A stretch of 64,000 bases of DNA from Trametopsis cervina (Eukaryota; Basidiomycota; Agaricomycetes; Polyporales; Irpicaceae). Location of the stretch: positions 934,974 to 998,973 of the forward strand of contig MU278355.1 in the NCBI GenBank assembly GCA_022385755.1, written 5' to 3'. Of this stretch, positions 22,020-34,532 are shown one piece after another. A model generated the notes under the pieces. That model ran no database searches. It was not told the DNA's origin and saw only the letters and a list, made by a program, of their open reading frames with translations. Numbering within the stretch: position 1 is the first letter of the stretch; every line of letters begins with the position of its first letter. The position numbers and the translations under genes were made by a program.

Positions 22020-24021
22020 ATGTCTCCCGCAAACACCTCAGCTCACAGCGACGACTTGAATGAATCTGAATCCATACCCAGTGAACAGCCTGTGGTCCCA
22101 GAGGCGAAGCACACGCAGGATTCGACACACATCCAACCCACCCCGAGCGAAGCAACATTAAACTCGGTTTCATCCGCGTCCGATTCCGAGACTTTGACGA
22201 AAGATTTCTACTTCCTTCCCATACCGAAGTACCTGCGATACGACCCCGATGCTCCTCACAAATTCGACATATTCACCAACATACTGTTTGGCATTGCCAG
22301 CACATTTAGTGAGTGGCGCGTCCCTCTCTGCACCCTCGAGGCTTCATTTGATTCCACGGAATGAGCACGGAAATACTGACGCATGCGTTTATCTCCAGTT
22401 GTAGCAAATCTATACTATTGTCAACCACTACTGAGTACGTTTTCGATAATTCTATTGAGGGGTCATGCAACTCACCAATGACGTCGATTTAGTCCAACTA
22501 TCAATATCATTTAATGTGTCCTATGACGAGGTATCCAGAATACCAACCCTCGTTCAAGCAGGGTAAGCAGTTTGAGACTCACTCGCTGCTATACATTACT
22601 AACGCACGAACTATGCTACGTGCAGTTATGCAACAGGACTACTTCTACTCAGTCCTCTCGGAGACCTAGTGCGAAGACGCCCACTCATTCTCCTCCTCAC
22701 CTTCACCTGCTGCACGCTGACCATCGGCCTACCACTCACCTCCAACGTGGTCGTCTTCGAAGTGATATCCTTCTTCGTCGGAACGGCCTCCGTCGTCCCG
22801 CAAATCCTGATGCCTCTCGCAGCGGACCTTGCGCCGCCGCACAAACGCGCGTCAGCTCTGTCTGTGGTGCTCTCGGGTCTTCTTTTCGGCGTCCTCATCG
22901 CCCGAGTGGTCGCGGGTATAATAGCGAACTTTGCGTCATGGCGCATAGTATACTGGCTTGCCATCGGTCTTCAGGCGTTCATGCTTGTGCTGCTGTATTT
23001 GAAGCTCCCCGACTATCCGGCGAAGAACAAGGGCATGTCATACTTTGGCATCTTGTATAGCATGGCGAAGTTCGCAGTCACGGAGCCTGTGCTCGTCCAG
23101 GCTTTGCTTGTCAACCTTGCCTCCATGGCATGCTTCACAAACTTCTGGGTACGTTATTGCCATAATCAACGCGTTCAGGCCAATGCTGATATTGTTTATA
23201 GGTGACCCTCACGTTCTTGCTCGGTGGTCCCCTGTACAATTATTCCACGTAAGTTCACTTTCCTCCCACATCCAGCTCAGCCAAGCTCAACGGTTGCCAA
23301 AGATTGGTCATAGGACTGTTCGGACTAGTTGGTATGGGCGGCGTAGCAGCAGCCCCTCTTATCGGGCGAGTCGTCGACAGAGTCGTACCGTGGTTCGCGA
23401 CCGTCATCGCAGTGATGGCCTCGATCGGGTTCTATGCCATCCAGCTTGGCGCAGGCGGAGTGAACGTCGCCGCCGTCATCATCGTCACGTTCGGAATCGA
23501 CGTCTTCCGCCAGACGCAGCAAGTGAGCTTGACGACGAAAGTCTTCGGGCTGGATCCTAGTGCCCGGTCCAGGATGAACGCTGTACTGATCATTTCGGTG
23601 GGTACACATGTGAAATTCACTATGGTTGGTGCAGAGGGCTGACTGGCGAATTTGATTGTTTTAATGTTAGATCTTCCTCGGGCAGATCATGGGCACGTCT
23701 GTGGGGACGACTGTGTTCAATTCGCATGGGTGGCGCGCGTCTGCCGCGCTATCCGTCGGATGGCAAGGGTTCTGCTTGCTCGTTATGTTCGCACGTGGCC
23801 CGCACTGTGACAGGTATACGTGGCTCGGTTACCAGGGAGGCTACTCTGTGAAAAAGAGGAGTGTACAAACTGGAGGGGATTTGGAGAAGCAGGAGAAGAC
23901 GGCAGAAGAACCGAACAGTGTGGAGGAGCGCAAAGGGGAGAAGCAGGAAGAACAACCTCACGAAGCTGAGAGAGGATCCTGTGATAAGGAACGACCGTCT
24001 TCGAGCGAGACCCAGCCATAG
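22020..24021 (+). CDS. MFS transporter, DHA1-like, paralog B
   Basis: Seven exons (22020-22308, 22399-22434, 22493-22562, 22626-23148, 23202-23248, 23303-23597, 23671-24021) close exactly to 536 aa. A polar N-terminus of about 90 residues ends IPKYLRYDP. TM1 reads IVANLYYCQPLL, and TM2 follows PTLVQAGYATGLLLLSPLGD. The TM2-3 loop is GDLVRRRP. About 12 hydrophobic segments are visible, with two six-helix halves split near the segment starting YFGILYSMAKFAV. The charged C-tail is rich in KxE repeats. It is the middle gene of a -,+,- trio of paralogs, head-to-head with A and tail-to-tail with C. Substrate unknown. Confidence 0.92.
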
Positions 24022-24496
24022 GTCGAGCGAAGCTTCCGGCTTACGTGCCTCCATTTTCACGACTTCTTCATGACAACTAGACGTTAGATCTAGAGGGCTT
24101 CTTTTTGCGACTGTATCGCTGGTATTTATTGTAGTACTTTTAGGTAAAATCACATGTTGTGAATAATCTTGTATCCACCTCTTCAATTTGTGTGAGGTGC
24201 GAAACCGACCAGATATCGCCAACTGCGAAACGGAGGTCTATTGTGCGGTGAGGATACATCTAGCCAGTAATTTGTCGTAGAAATACATGTTGATTCTCAT
24301 TATCATCGAAGTCATTATGGTCCCAAGTTCGTACTACGTGACTGGCCTCCCGGGACGTAGTTCTGCATACCTAGCTGCAATACAAAGCTGGCGGGAGATC
24401 TCGACTAGGTGCGGTGTCCCGCCATAGACTTGGGGGTGATCGTGGCCTACGGTGGCATGTATATGGACGGGTGCACTTTATCAGGCTAACTGACGA
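24022..24496. other. Intergenic, 475 bp, between convergent MFS genes
   Basis: Shared 3' region of MFS B and C. Nothing else is seen. Confidence 0.55.
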
Positions 24497-26386
24497 TTAA
24501 GGCTCTTGTCGCGTCTTGACATCGTCTTCTTTTTGCTCTCCGCGCTCTTTCTCATCGTAACCTGTCCCATCGTCCTCCCTAATCTTCTTATCATCTTCGC
24601 TCTCCCGTCTGACACTCGCCTCGACCTGTCCCTTCTCCACATCTTGTACCGATTCTGCTCTAGATTCCGGTGCACCACTCTGCGGTTCAGGCTGGGCTCG
24701 CGCCTTTGTCAGTCTCAGTCCGCCTTCGTACCCAAACCACGTATATCGATTGCAGTGCGGACCCCGAAGGAGCATGATGAACACGCTGAATGCTGTCCAG
24801 GCGAGCGAAAGCGCGGCGCCGGGGCGCCAGCCGTACTTGAGGAACACGTTCGTCCCGACGGAGGTGCCCATGATTTGCCCAGCGAAGACCTACCGATGTC
24901 GGGGAACGTCAGATCTATACAATCTGAGCGTTTCAACTATGAACTCACATAGAGGAGGAAGACAGAGTTTATTCTAGACCGCGCCTTGGCGTCCACTTCG
25001 AAGATAGCCGTAGTTATCGATACCTGCTGCATCTGGCGAAGCACGTCGATGCCAAAGCACGCAATGATGACAGCCGCGACGTTGATACCGCCAGCGCCGG
25101 TTTGAATGGCTTGGAAGAGGAGCAGGCCGACCGTGACTATAACCGTAGCGAACCAAGGAACAACGTTGTCGATGAGCCGACCTGTGACGGGTGCGCTGAG
25201 CACTCCGGCCATGCCTACTAGCCCGAATAGGCCAATGACCACTCTGTTACACAGAGTCAAGGGGTGAGTGTACGAGAGATAGTGAGCACTCACGTCGAGT
25301 AGAAGTATGGCGGCCCTCCGAGAAGGAACGTCAAGGTCACCCAAAAGTTTGTGAAGCACGCCATGGTGGCCAGACCCACAATTGACGCTTGTATCACGAC
25401 AGGTTCGGTGGTTGCAAACTTCAGCATCGAGAACAAGATGTCGAAGTAAGATATACCAGTGTTCCGCGTCGGATAGTCCGGCATGAGGACGTACAGCATA
25501 CCGAGCGTGAGGCCTTGCAACCCGATCGCGAGGTAGAACACGACGCGGTACGAGACATACTGGACGATGAGACCAGAGATCACTCGAGCGACGAGGATGC
25601 CGAACAGCAGACCGGATAAAACAATGGAAATGGCGGATGCGCGACGATTCGGGGGTGCGAGGTCAGCGGTGAGAGGAATGATGACCTGCGGGGTGGTGGA
25701 TACCGCTCCGATGATGAAGGAGAGGACCTCGAACGCGGTGAAGGAGCTGGTGAAAGCCAAACCGAATGTCAGTGCGGTGCCGAGTGCGGTGAGCAGGAGG
25801 ATGAGAGGCCGGCGGCGAACGATATCTCCCAGTGGCGAGATCAATAATAGACCGGCGGCATAGCTGATGTCAAGAAGTGTGAGTCCATAAGCGATATACA
25901 AATGCGGATTCAAGACTGACCCGCCCTGAAGAAGCGTCGGTATATTCGAAACTCTATCGTAGGACACATTGAAAGCCAGCGAAAGTTGGACTGAACGACG
26001 AGAATCAGTATTGACGCATAAGAATAGCTGCTCAGCAACATTAAAACTTACTCAATATAGGCTGGCACCAGTACAGATTGCAGACGACTATCGGCGAGCG
26101 TCAGTTAAGATTTCTGGGATCGTGCTGAGTACACACTGCACGTAGTCGCAATGCCAAACACAATGTTGAGAAAGAGACCGAGATGAGGAGGTTTCTCCGG
26201 GTTGTGTCTTAGGTACTTGGGAACTGGTATGAGAAAGAAATCCTTTGGTATCTTGGCATCCCGAACGACCTCGACCCCCGTGTCCTGCTTGGCAGAGACA
26301 GGTACCGGTAGCGTCTCCGCCACCGATAAGTCTTCCCCAGCCCCTTGTGTCCGGTGGGCAACTTCTTTGTCTTCCGACACGGGCAT
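24497..26386 (-). CDS. MFS transporter, DHA1-like, paralog C
   Basis: Starts at the ATG giving MPVSEDKEVAHR and ends KTRQEP. It is closest to paralog A by eye: IPVPKYLRHNPEKPPHLGLF at the start of the membrane part, GDIVRRRPLILLL in the TM2-3 loop, and FGIDVLRQMQQVS and GTSVGTNVFLKYGWRPGAA in the second half. The C-tail is again charged (KGQVEASVRRESEDDKK). The exon plan matches A and B, and coding runs on cleanly from exon to exon. Three near neighbours with conserved structure indicate tandem or inverted duplication. Substrate unknown. Confidence 0.9.
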
Positions 26387-27251
26387 CTTCGACTGCACTT
26401 AGGCAATCAAGAGAGTTGGTTGGCCGACGTGGGGAGACTTCCTTGAAGAAGTTAACAGAGGAAGATTGCCTGGCCGTTACCCACTCACATCATTATATAT
26501 AGAAACAGAAGCCGATTGACGCGTGCTGACTAGACATGCAGTCGACATGTCGATTCACACGCACGATATACAACCTGCCTGAATCCTCCACAGCACAATA
26601 TCTATCATGATAAGTCTGCAGCTCGCTTCTCGCTTGAAGCACGCAGACAAAGTTTCGTGTCCATACTGTATGGCCCTTGTCGGCTCTACATATAGGCCCA
26701 TATCATCGTCAGCGCCGATTTACAAGCGACGAGCACGTCAATTACCGTATGCAGGTTCGGCCACGACTTTTCACTCTCGTGAAGTAATCATCTACGCAAG
26801 TCAACAGATTAGTAATGGAAAGAGCGACCTCCGAGCCATGCTATGACGTGTCTGTAGAGCGGGGTATGCGCGGAATTAGTCCACGCTAATCTAGCTGGCG
26901 TGAGATGAGGCTTCATGGGTTCTGAGTTGGCGAACATGCCCTGCACTGGCAGGCCACTCAGACTCGCATTCCGCAAGAACAAGAGGTGCAATGAATTCGG
27001 AGAGAAATGCTGACAGTCCAAACGGAAATGAATGGTGTGGAACAAGGTTGAGAGGCATCGTCTCAAAGTTAAGTTGCTCAGAAGTTGGAAGAAAGGTACA
27101 GGACCATCACGGTCACGTGGTTTCATGATGCGAAGGATTTCGTCTGACATAGACGGTCAACGAATGAAACATCGTCACTGAGATTCTTAACATAAATTTA
27201 TCACTTCCAGATTTCGCTTTAGGCTAGGGCTCAGGTACTCGTGAGTTCACT
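26387..27251. other. Intergenic, 865 bp
   Basis: Promoter of MFS C on the left and 3' flank of the aldo/keto reductase on the right. No gene is supported. Confidence 0.5.
26494..26501 (-). promoter_or_regulatory. TATA box of MFS paralog C
   Basis: TATATATA lies about 110 bases upstream of the minus-strand ATG at 26386, close to the spacing in paralog A. Confidence 0.45.
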
Positions 27252-28891
27252 TCATGAATGACCGAAAATCGGGACCGGATGGTAGGGCTCCTCCAGGTAT
27301 TTAACCTCTTCTGCGGTAAGCTCAAGGTCAATAGCCCCTAAAACGTACCGTAATCAACACGCTGCAAGAGATATAAAACGAATGTCATACCGAGAAGGTC
27401 CTTGAGATTCTCAATCTTAGTCACCCCAACAATAGGTGCTGTGACACCCTCCTTGGAAAAGAGCCAAGCGAGAGAGATCTGAGCCATGCTAACGTTCCTC
27501 TTTTTGGCTACTTCCTCAACACGATTGATGATGGCGTCGAGATTACCGAACTTGAACCAGGACATGGCGCTTGAAAGAAGTTTATTACAGGGAAAACGAA
27601 CTGAACCTCACATAAAGAAACTTACAAGTCTGACTGACTGCGGGCCGAGTCTGACTGTTGCGAGACAGGTCTGGTCAAGAGTCCGCGGCCGAGAGGAGAC
27701 CAAGGGATGCTCCCGACACCGAATGACTGAAATCAGAGGTAATAGGATGAATATGGAATTCTGTGGTGTGGCACCGAATAACGCGGGACCGCTTACCTTG
27801 AGGGTCGGGAACATCTCCCGTTCTTCCTCTCGATAGGTTAAATTGTACTGGTTCTGCATCGAAATGAACGGAGTAAGGTTGTGTGTGATAGCATAGTCTG
27901 CAGGGCATGAATCAGTATGCGCAGAAGTGTAAATGTCTATCAAGAACTTACTCTGCATGGCATGGACTGATACAGAGTGCGAGACATCAGCATCCCATGT
28001 GAGCATAGATATTTGATGAGTACACACATTGGTACGCGTAGCACGAGCTCATCCCGATATACCGAACATAGCCGGCTTGGACGACATCGTGCAAAGCCTG
28101 CATAGTCTCCTCAATGGGTGTATCGTAATCGAAGCGGTGGCCTGGGGCAGAACGTCAGTAAGGCGATAATTAGACATCTTTGCACTCACATTGCAAGACG
28201 TCGATATAGTCAAGTTGGAGTCGCTTCAGGCTAGCTTGAACGCCGGCAAATATGTGCTGCAGAAGTCCTGCTAAATAAATAGAATTGTAACATATCTAAG
28301 CAGACAGTCACCTTTCGACTCAGGCCGTGCTGATTGACCAGACCGATCTTATCAGCGACGAGGCCGCGTGCAGCCAAATTCTCCCCGTGGTCTTTGCTGT
28401 ATGGATAATAGATCTGATAGAAATGTCAGTCTGTGCATTGGACGCACGGCTACGGGACGTACTTTGGTCATGACCACAATCTCCTCACGAGGGAGCTCCA
28501 GTTTTTTGATTGCGTTCCCGAGTATAATCTCAGACAGACCGTTGGAATATATCTGTACGTTGGGTGAGCGAGAGGATGCGTTTAGAGTGCGTTGTGACAC
28601 TCACATCGGCGGTATCGAAGGTTTGAATGCCGTTGTCATATCTTCAAGGTAAGATGCAGAGTTAGGGAACGATCACGTTCACGGTGGATGACAAGGTACT
28701 GACGCAAACTTGATATGTTTAATCGCTTCCTCTTCTTCGAGCAACCATTCTCCCCATCCCTTGTGTCCATACTGCATCGTCCCGAGGATGAGTTTAGATA
28801 CCTTGAGACCGGAGTTGCCCAAACGGACTGTCACGGCGAACATTTAGAACGGTGGGATAACAGAATAGCTGGAGTGCTCACCGTATTTCAT
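27252..28891 (-). CDS. Aldo/keto reductase
   Basis: About twelve short exons; the first is only ten bases (ATG AAA TAC G). The protein begins [20 protein letters not shown] and ends PVPIFGHS. The catalytic tetrad is visible: Asp and Tyr in FDTADIYSNG, Lys in EIVVMTK and His in DVLQCHRFD. Later family motifs are [33 protein letters not shown] and APIVGVTK. These enzymes reduce aldehydes or ketones with NADPH in a TIM-barrel fold. It resembles the fungal AKR group that includes norsolorinic acid reductase-like and aryl-alcohol dehydrogenase-like enzymes; an aryl aldehyde substrate would suit a wood decayer but is inference. Confidence 0.92.
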
Positions 28892-29582
28892 GTTGGTCAT
28901 TATTGCGGGAGTGGTTTCGCTCGAAAGACAAGGGTAAACGGTGTTGTTGTCAAGTCGTCTCGCGACGGGGCAGCTATATACCCTCTCCTGCGAGGAGACT
29001 TTACGTCAAGCCAGGTGAGTCTGCTCTGCCGTCGGCCCCCTCACGATGACATTTCACATCACTCGAGATGAGTCCTTACTACTGATTTCTATAGCCTTTC
29101 CTTGTGAACACAGTATCGGCACGACAGTGGACGCAGCGTGCGTCAGCTCGACGGCAGGTTGTAGACTTCTTTGTACCTGCACACACACCGGTGTTAAGAT
29201 GTCCGTGCCGTATCGATCGCAATGCCGGGGAAACGCGTCACCACGGTGCGATCAATTCATGTAGCACACCTTCAGAGCTTTACCGATCGGCATATACAAC
29301 CATGGCTTTTCGCGCTACGCACTGGATGAGTGTATTATCAGCAGGCCCTTGACACTGGCATTGAGCTGATACGTACGATTCGGAGATGATGTTGTTTGCG
29401 AGCAAGACATGAAGTGATAAGCCGACACCGCTGATAACTATAATACGACGAACGGAGCACTCATACGTATTTACGTATCTCGTCCTCTCTACACACAGTC
29501 TGGCACTCCCGAGCGAGACAAACGTACCAGACTCGATCCCAATTATCTGACCACATCTGCCCGTCAAAACATACCCCACAGC
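28892..29582. other. Intergenic, 691 bp
   Basis: Promoter of the aldo/keto reductase and 3' flank of the hydrolase. Short frames only, none convincing. Confidence 0.5.
28976..28981 (-). promoter_or_regulatory. TATA box of the aldo/keto reductase
   Basis: TATATA lies 85 bases upstream of the minus-strand ATG at 28891. Confidence 0.5.
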
Positions 29583-32010
29583 TCAGCGAGCGAGTCGGAT
29601 CTCATTCAGCATGGAATCCAAAGGCACGCCGCTCCTAACGAGGTTCATCGCTTTGCCTATCAACTTGTGGGCACGAGCCTTGCGAAGTTCTTCCGTCGAC
29701 ATAAACGCTATGTCATCTGGGGATCCAAATGGAAGGTGGTCGGTCTTGCATACGGTCCCCGGAGGAGGTAGTGTCCCGTTAGCGAAGAAAGCGTTGATAA
29801 TACCAACGGTGCATTTGGAGTACATAGATATGATAGCATGCTGCCGAATGCGAGCGATGCTTGAGTTAAGAATTTCAGATTCAGAACGTATCACTTACGC
29901 CTGGACTATCTTGTATTACGAGTCTGGAAGAGTTGCCTAGACGCTCCTGCACTAATTTGCCGCTGCTCAATGGTGTAACGGGATCGGCCTGAGGCGGTTG
30001 AGCATCATGCACACTAGCTTCATGTTGCTACTCACCGTGTTGCTGAATATCAAGATCGGATTGCGTAATGTGTGGTTCCATGGGCCTTGGAAGCGTTCGG
30101 GTGGGGTGACGGGCCAGTATTGACATCCGGCATCGGGTTCTGTGGTCACCACGCTGAATACCGCTCGAGAGACGTCCTTGTAGACGTCCAGCCACTCATC
30201 CACGACCGTTTCTGCGGTGGGTGCTTCGAACGGCGCGTTGTCGTTGCATGATACTGCAGAACGCGCAAGGTCGGCATTAGGGTTGAGCTGGAAGCGATCC
30301 AAAATACGAGCACCGCGGCCGGAAATAGCTTCCTGCAGGGTGAAAGCACCTTCCGACCACGTTTCAGGCACCTGCAACAAGGAAAGAATATACACTTCTG
30401 ATAGTCAGAGGGATAGGAAGGTTACTTGTATGAGCGTGTACTCACTGCGCACTCGACCAGCCGTCAGTATTCCAGGGACCGCTGCATCATGCACAGACAA
30501 GGGTTCATAGTACAGAGCGTCTATGAAACTCTCGATACGATCCTTAATCGCCGAGGGGTCTTCTCCTTTTCTGCGGGCAAGGCGACAATCGGCAGGTCCA
30601 ACCTAGAAACTGCACTGAGGGGTATATTCCTCGGAGTCGAACCATCGACATACCTCAGAACATCTCGTGACAAAGATATTATAGGCATCCGTTGTTGAAG
30701 ATAGCCAACTTCGGTACCACAGGTAGTACGGTTTGCCTGATTGATGTCTGTTAAGGAATGTGTTCTCCATCGAGCCATTTATCCACTCACTGCTCCATAC
30801 TGTCGCGTCTGCAATGCCGTCAATAAACACTCTTCCTACGCGGTCTGGAAGCCTGTTGTGCCCCCTGAGTAAGCGTTTATCGCACCTATATGCGTACGCA
30901 CATGTTCACAAGATATTGACCAATGATAGATCCGTACGAAGGGCCATAGAGGTTTCTGAAGGGGTATGAGTCCTTCAGCTCCATAACGATAAGACGTGAA
31001 TTGGAGGAATGAACTCACATTAAAGCATCTTCGCCTTCGAGCGCTTTCGTGATAAAGTCCAAGTCACGGACGACAGTACTGGTGCCCATGTACTTCAAGC
31101 TGTCACCCATTGTCTCCGCACAGACTTCGAACTGAGTCCTTAGCAGCGCGTCAGCCTCCTTCTGTTGAGCAATCAGACGACGTCGAGTTTCATCTACGGA
31201 TGCGTTGCTAGCTAAGTCGTAGCTACGGGCAAGGACGGTATTGCGTTTGAAGTCAGCGTATGTGGTAGGTCCGGGGAAGCATTTGGTCGCAGGACTGCGC
31301 GGATAGATGGTCACATAAGATATCGAGAATGAGTAAAGAAGGTGCTCACGTAGTCTCCCCAATGCCACGCGGGTCAAATCCAACAATGTCGTATTCATCA
31401 CTCAACTAGTGATGCGATTTCAGTATCCATTCTCAGTCCTTTATATGCGGACAAATCGTACAATATCCTGGAAGAAAGGCCCGAGAACGGATACCATAGC
31501 CTTTCCCGCACCGCCTGGCAGAACCGTCAGCTCTTACTGTTTAGATACAGCAACGGTTTACTTACCTGGGCCACCCGGTTGAAACAGGATGCTGCCTTTA
31601 CTGGGTAGCTTCGTAGCAGGGTAACGTGCAAGCGCAATTTCCGCCGTTCCAGCATCAGGATTGAAGTAATCCAACGGAACACTTGCAGCCAATCCAAGAT
31701 GAGTATATCATGACCGTTCGTCAAACGATATCACGTACGTTATATGTCCGCAAAACACGCGTTCATCGACTCCTGGTCCTTTACATCTCTCCCAATGTTG
31801 CGAACCAACCCTGCTCGTCTGTGTAGACGTCAATCTGTTACCTACGGACTCTCTATTGAAGAACCGCCTGTCGTAGGATTCTGGCCAAGTCAGAGCAAGT
31901 AACAAGACCAAGCAGAGCACCCATGGAATCAGATTGCGAGTCCTCCCGAGAAGGGGAGGAGGAGATGATACAGCGAACAGCGCGTCCTGATGCTGCCCCT
32001 TTGCCTTCAT
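29583..32010 (-). CDS. Alpha/beta hydrolase with TAP-like C-terminal domain (S33-type peptidase-like)
   Basis: The start ATG gives MKAKGQHQDALF. After about 30 residues comes a hydrophobic signal-anchor (LIPWVLCLVLLLALTW), so it is probably membrane-anchored or secreted. The oxyanion motif is FQPGGPGGAGK, the nucleophile elbow LYGPSYGS (GxSxG), the acid in IFSNTADPVTP, and the histidine in DSPGHAIIS. The histidine is made by joining two exons across an intron near 29850-29930. This is the order of tripeptidyl-aminopeptidase-like hydrolases (alpha/beta hydrolase core plus TAP C-terminal domain). All catalytic residues are present, so it is likely active. Substrate specificity (peptides or esters) cannot be read. 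Confidence 0.88.
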
Positions 32011-32722
32011 TCTCCAGATCACCAGTCGTGGCGGTTGTTGTGTGTTCCGTATGGGAATTCACACCTTGGCGGGATCAGAATTCACTGATGTTCACAGGCC
32101 TCTTTCACCAGCTTATTAAGTTCCCTGGGGTTCAAAGACTGTAGGCAAGTACTGACGGCTCTTTGCTGGCATACGCTAGTGATAATCAAAGCTGCAGCCG
32201 CAAGTTCAGAATGCCCCGCAATGAAATCGAGAGGTCTCGCTCACGTGCGACGCTCCGGAGGAAGAATAGCTCACGTGATCGAAGTCATTGAACGTTCAGG
32301 AACTCCGTCGTGTTCATTTGCACCACTCAGCTTCATTTGAAACATCAGCATCTTCAGCATCCTCATGGCGAGACACGGGTGATATGGCTCTGAATATCTT
32401 TCATTTTTTCTACGGCTGGGGTGTCAGCGATAAAACCATTCTGGACTGACCATGCACTTTGTGCGAGCGCGGTGGAAGCCAGCTGATAATGCCCGCATTA
32501 AAGCGAGAATTTATCGTATCTGACCACTTGAATGCTAGCCACACTCTCACTGTCCCAACGCTTCTCCGATTCTCAACAAAAGCTCATGTCTCTCCATATT
32601 CAGAAATATCATGCATTCCAGGTATACAAAAGACATTAGATGAAGATTTTCACTCTTCCCTCCACCGGATAATCATCCCTGGCGATGATCATGGTCTGAA
32701 TACGTGCCAACGCCAGCTTTCT
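32011..32722. other. Intergenic, 712 bp
   Basis: Promoter of the TAP-like hydrolase and 3' flank of the CE15 esterase. No supported gene. Confidence 0.5.
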
Positions 32723-34532
32723 TTACGAAAGCGTGGGCGTAGTCCACTTGATCCAGTTGGCCGAGTTCCACGACACACCGTTGAACTGGTTATTCGTCGT
32801 GAAGAAGTTCGTGGCAATATTCTGGCCCTGCAAGAACTTGGAGAAGTATGCGTTCAGCTGGCTCGTCTGGCTGCTCGGGAACGCGCAGTGAGAGTGGCCA
32901 CCGGCCTGGATGAAGCCGTGATTGTCTGGGACACCGAGAGCCTGCCAGACGGTGTGCGCTGCGTTCATGCATCCCCAGCTGCTGAGCGGGCTGAGCCAGA
33001 CATAGTCGGTGTTCTCAAGCGAGAGAAGAGCACGCGGGGCAATGAGGGCGGCGAGCAGATGGTGGTCGAAGGGGAGAGTGTTGAGGTTGTTGACGTAGTT
33101 GTTGAACAGCGTCGAGAACCAGACGTTCTCAGTGACGATCTCGGTGGCGGTCTGCACGGCCGAACCGGAGTCCTGCTCGAACTTGGACAACCGCCAGCAG
33201 GCATCTCCACCGGAGCCAGACTCCTGCGCGATAGTGAGGGCGATACGGGGCTCGAGGGCTCCGACGGTGAGGGCACCCTTGCCGTCACGGGAGCATCCAG
33301 TCACGGCGATTTTGGTAACATCGATCTTGGCGCCAGGTGTGGTCTCGAGAACGTCGATGATACGAGAGACACCCCAGGCCCAAGCGGTCATAGCAGACGC
33401 GCTGTGGCCGGAGCCGTAGAGGTTGTAGAAGAGACCCTTGCCACGGCTAGCTGTGCTGTCCTCTGCAGCAATCTGGTCGTTGTTGTATGAGAGCGTCGCA
33501 ATCTGAGGGGTATGATGTCAGTAAATAACGTAGCAAGCGCATCGACAGTGTTGACGTACGCCAGCGGGGACCGGGATGCTACCACCCGCGAGAGCGATGA
33601 GCAACGGCCAACCATTAGCAGGGGCAGTTCCGCTGGGGTACTTGATGGTGTTCGTGAAGGAAATCGCGCTACCGCCAGAAACTCCTCCAGCATTCACTGT
33701 GAGAGTCGTGCCGGAGAACGATCCAGAGAAGGTGGGAGGCTTGGGCGGGAGCGTGCCGGATTCGTACGCCTGCAGCAAGGCGAGGATCTCCGCGCGACGG
33801 CAGGCCCAGTCAGCGGCAGAAGCAACCTTGGTGCCGTTGGCGAAGGTGAAGGGGTCTGGGAGTGCGCTGTTCGTGTAGCCAGAGACGGTACGCGGGGTGG
33901 TCGAGCATGCTATTCGAGAATGTCAGATGATTTGGTATAATAGAGGATTATCTGCTCGCTTACAGCTCGTCGTAGGGGGACCACTTGGGGTCGATCCTGG
34001 TGCGGTGGACGCCGACGAGGGGCTTGATGAGGGGCTTGATGAAGGCGGCGGAGGGGGTGGCGGCGCTGCGGTGGTCGTGCCCGGTTGACACCTGTACATT
34101 GATTAACACGTCAGCTGAGAAGGATGATGGTTGGTAGTTGGGGCTAACTCACTGGAAGTAGTAAGCTGTGTGCGCGACAAAGATTCAGTCGGAATTTTAC
34201 GGCAAAGGGCTAGCAGAAAGCTTACGGTTGAGCGTTATACTATAAGATTACATTAGTGTCTGCGTAAAAACGCAAGCGCAGACATTACTCACCATGAGGT
34301 CCCGGCATCACATGTCGTAGAGCCTTGCAGGCGAGATGAGCATGCAAACGAATGAGTCGGGTGCAACTCAACAAATTACCTGTGTAGCCAATACCACCGC
34401 ATTGTCCTGTGAACCAATATGAGACCGTGTTAGACATGTGAAGAAGCCAATCAGCATACCCCAGACAGCAACGCCAGAGACGCGCGCAGTGACAATCGCA
34501 AGGGTAGCAAGAACCGAGATTTTGCTGAACAT
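32723..34532 (-). CDS. Glucuronoyl methylesterase (CE15) with N-terminal CBM1
   Basis: Secreted enzyme that cleaves ester bonds between lignin alcohols and 4-O-methyl-glucuronic acid on xylan. The signal peptide is [24 protein letters not shown]1 ([11 protein letters not shown] to PYYFQCQ) is assembled from several tiny exons, two of only 14 bases. A Pro/Ser/Thr linker ([16 protein letters not shown]) leads to the catalytic domain. The CE15 nucleophile motif is GCSRDGKGA, the glutamate lies in [10 protein letters not shown], and the histidine in GGHSHCAF. All three triad parts are present, and the length is normal for a CBM1-CE15 protein. It strongly suggests a plant-cell-wall-degrading fungus. 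Confidence 0.95.

Noticed and set aside
32459..33490. A 343-codon plus-strand open frame across the CE15 gene
   Set aside because: It is exactly antisense to the CE15 catalytic exons, whose triad and motifs are unmistakable; GC-rich coding DNA leaves such mirror frames open.
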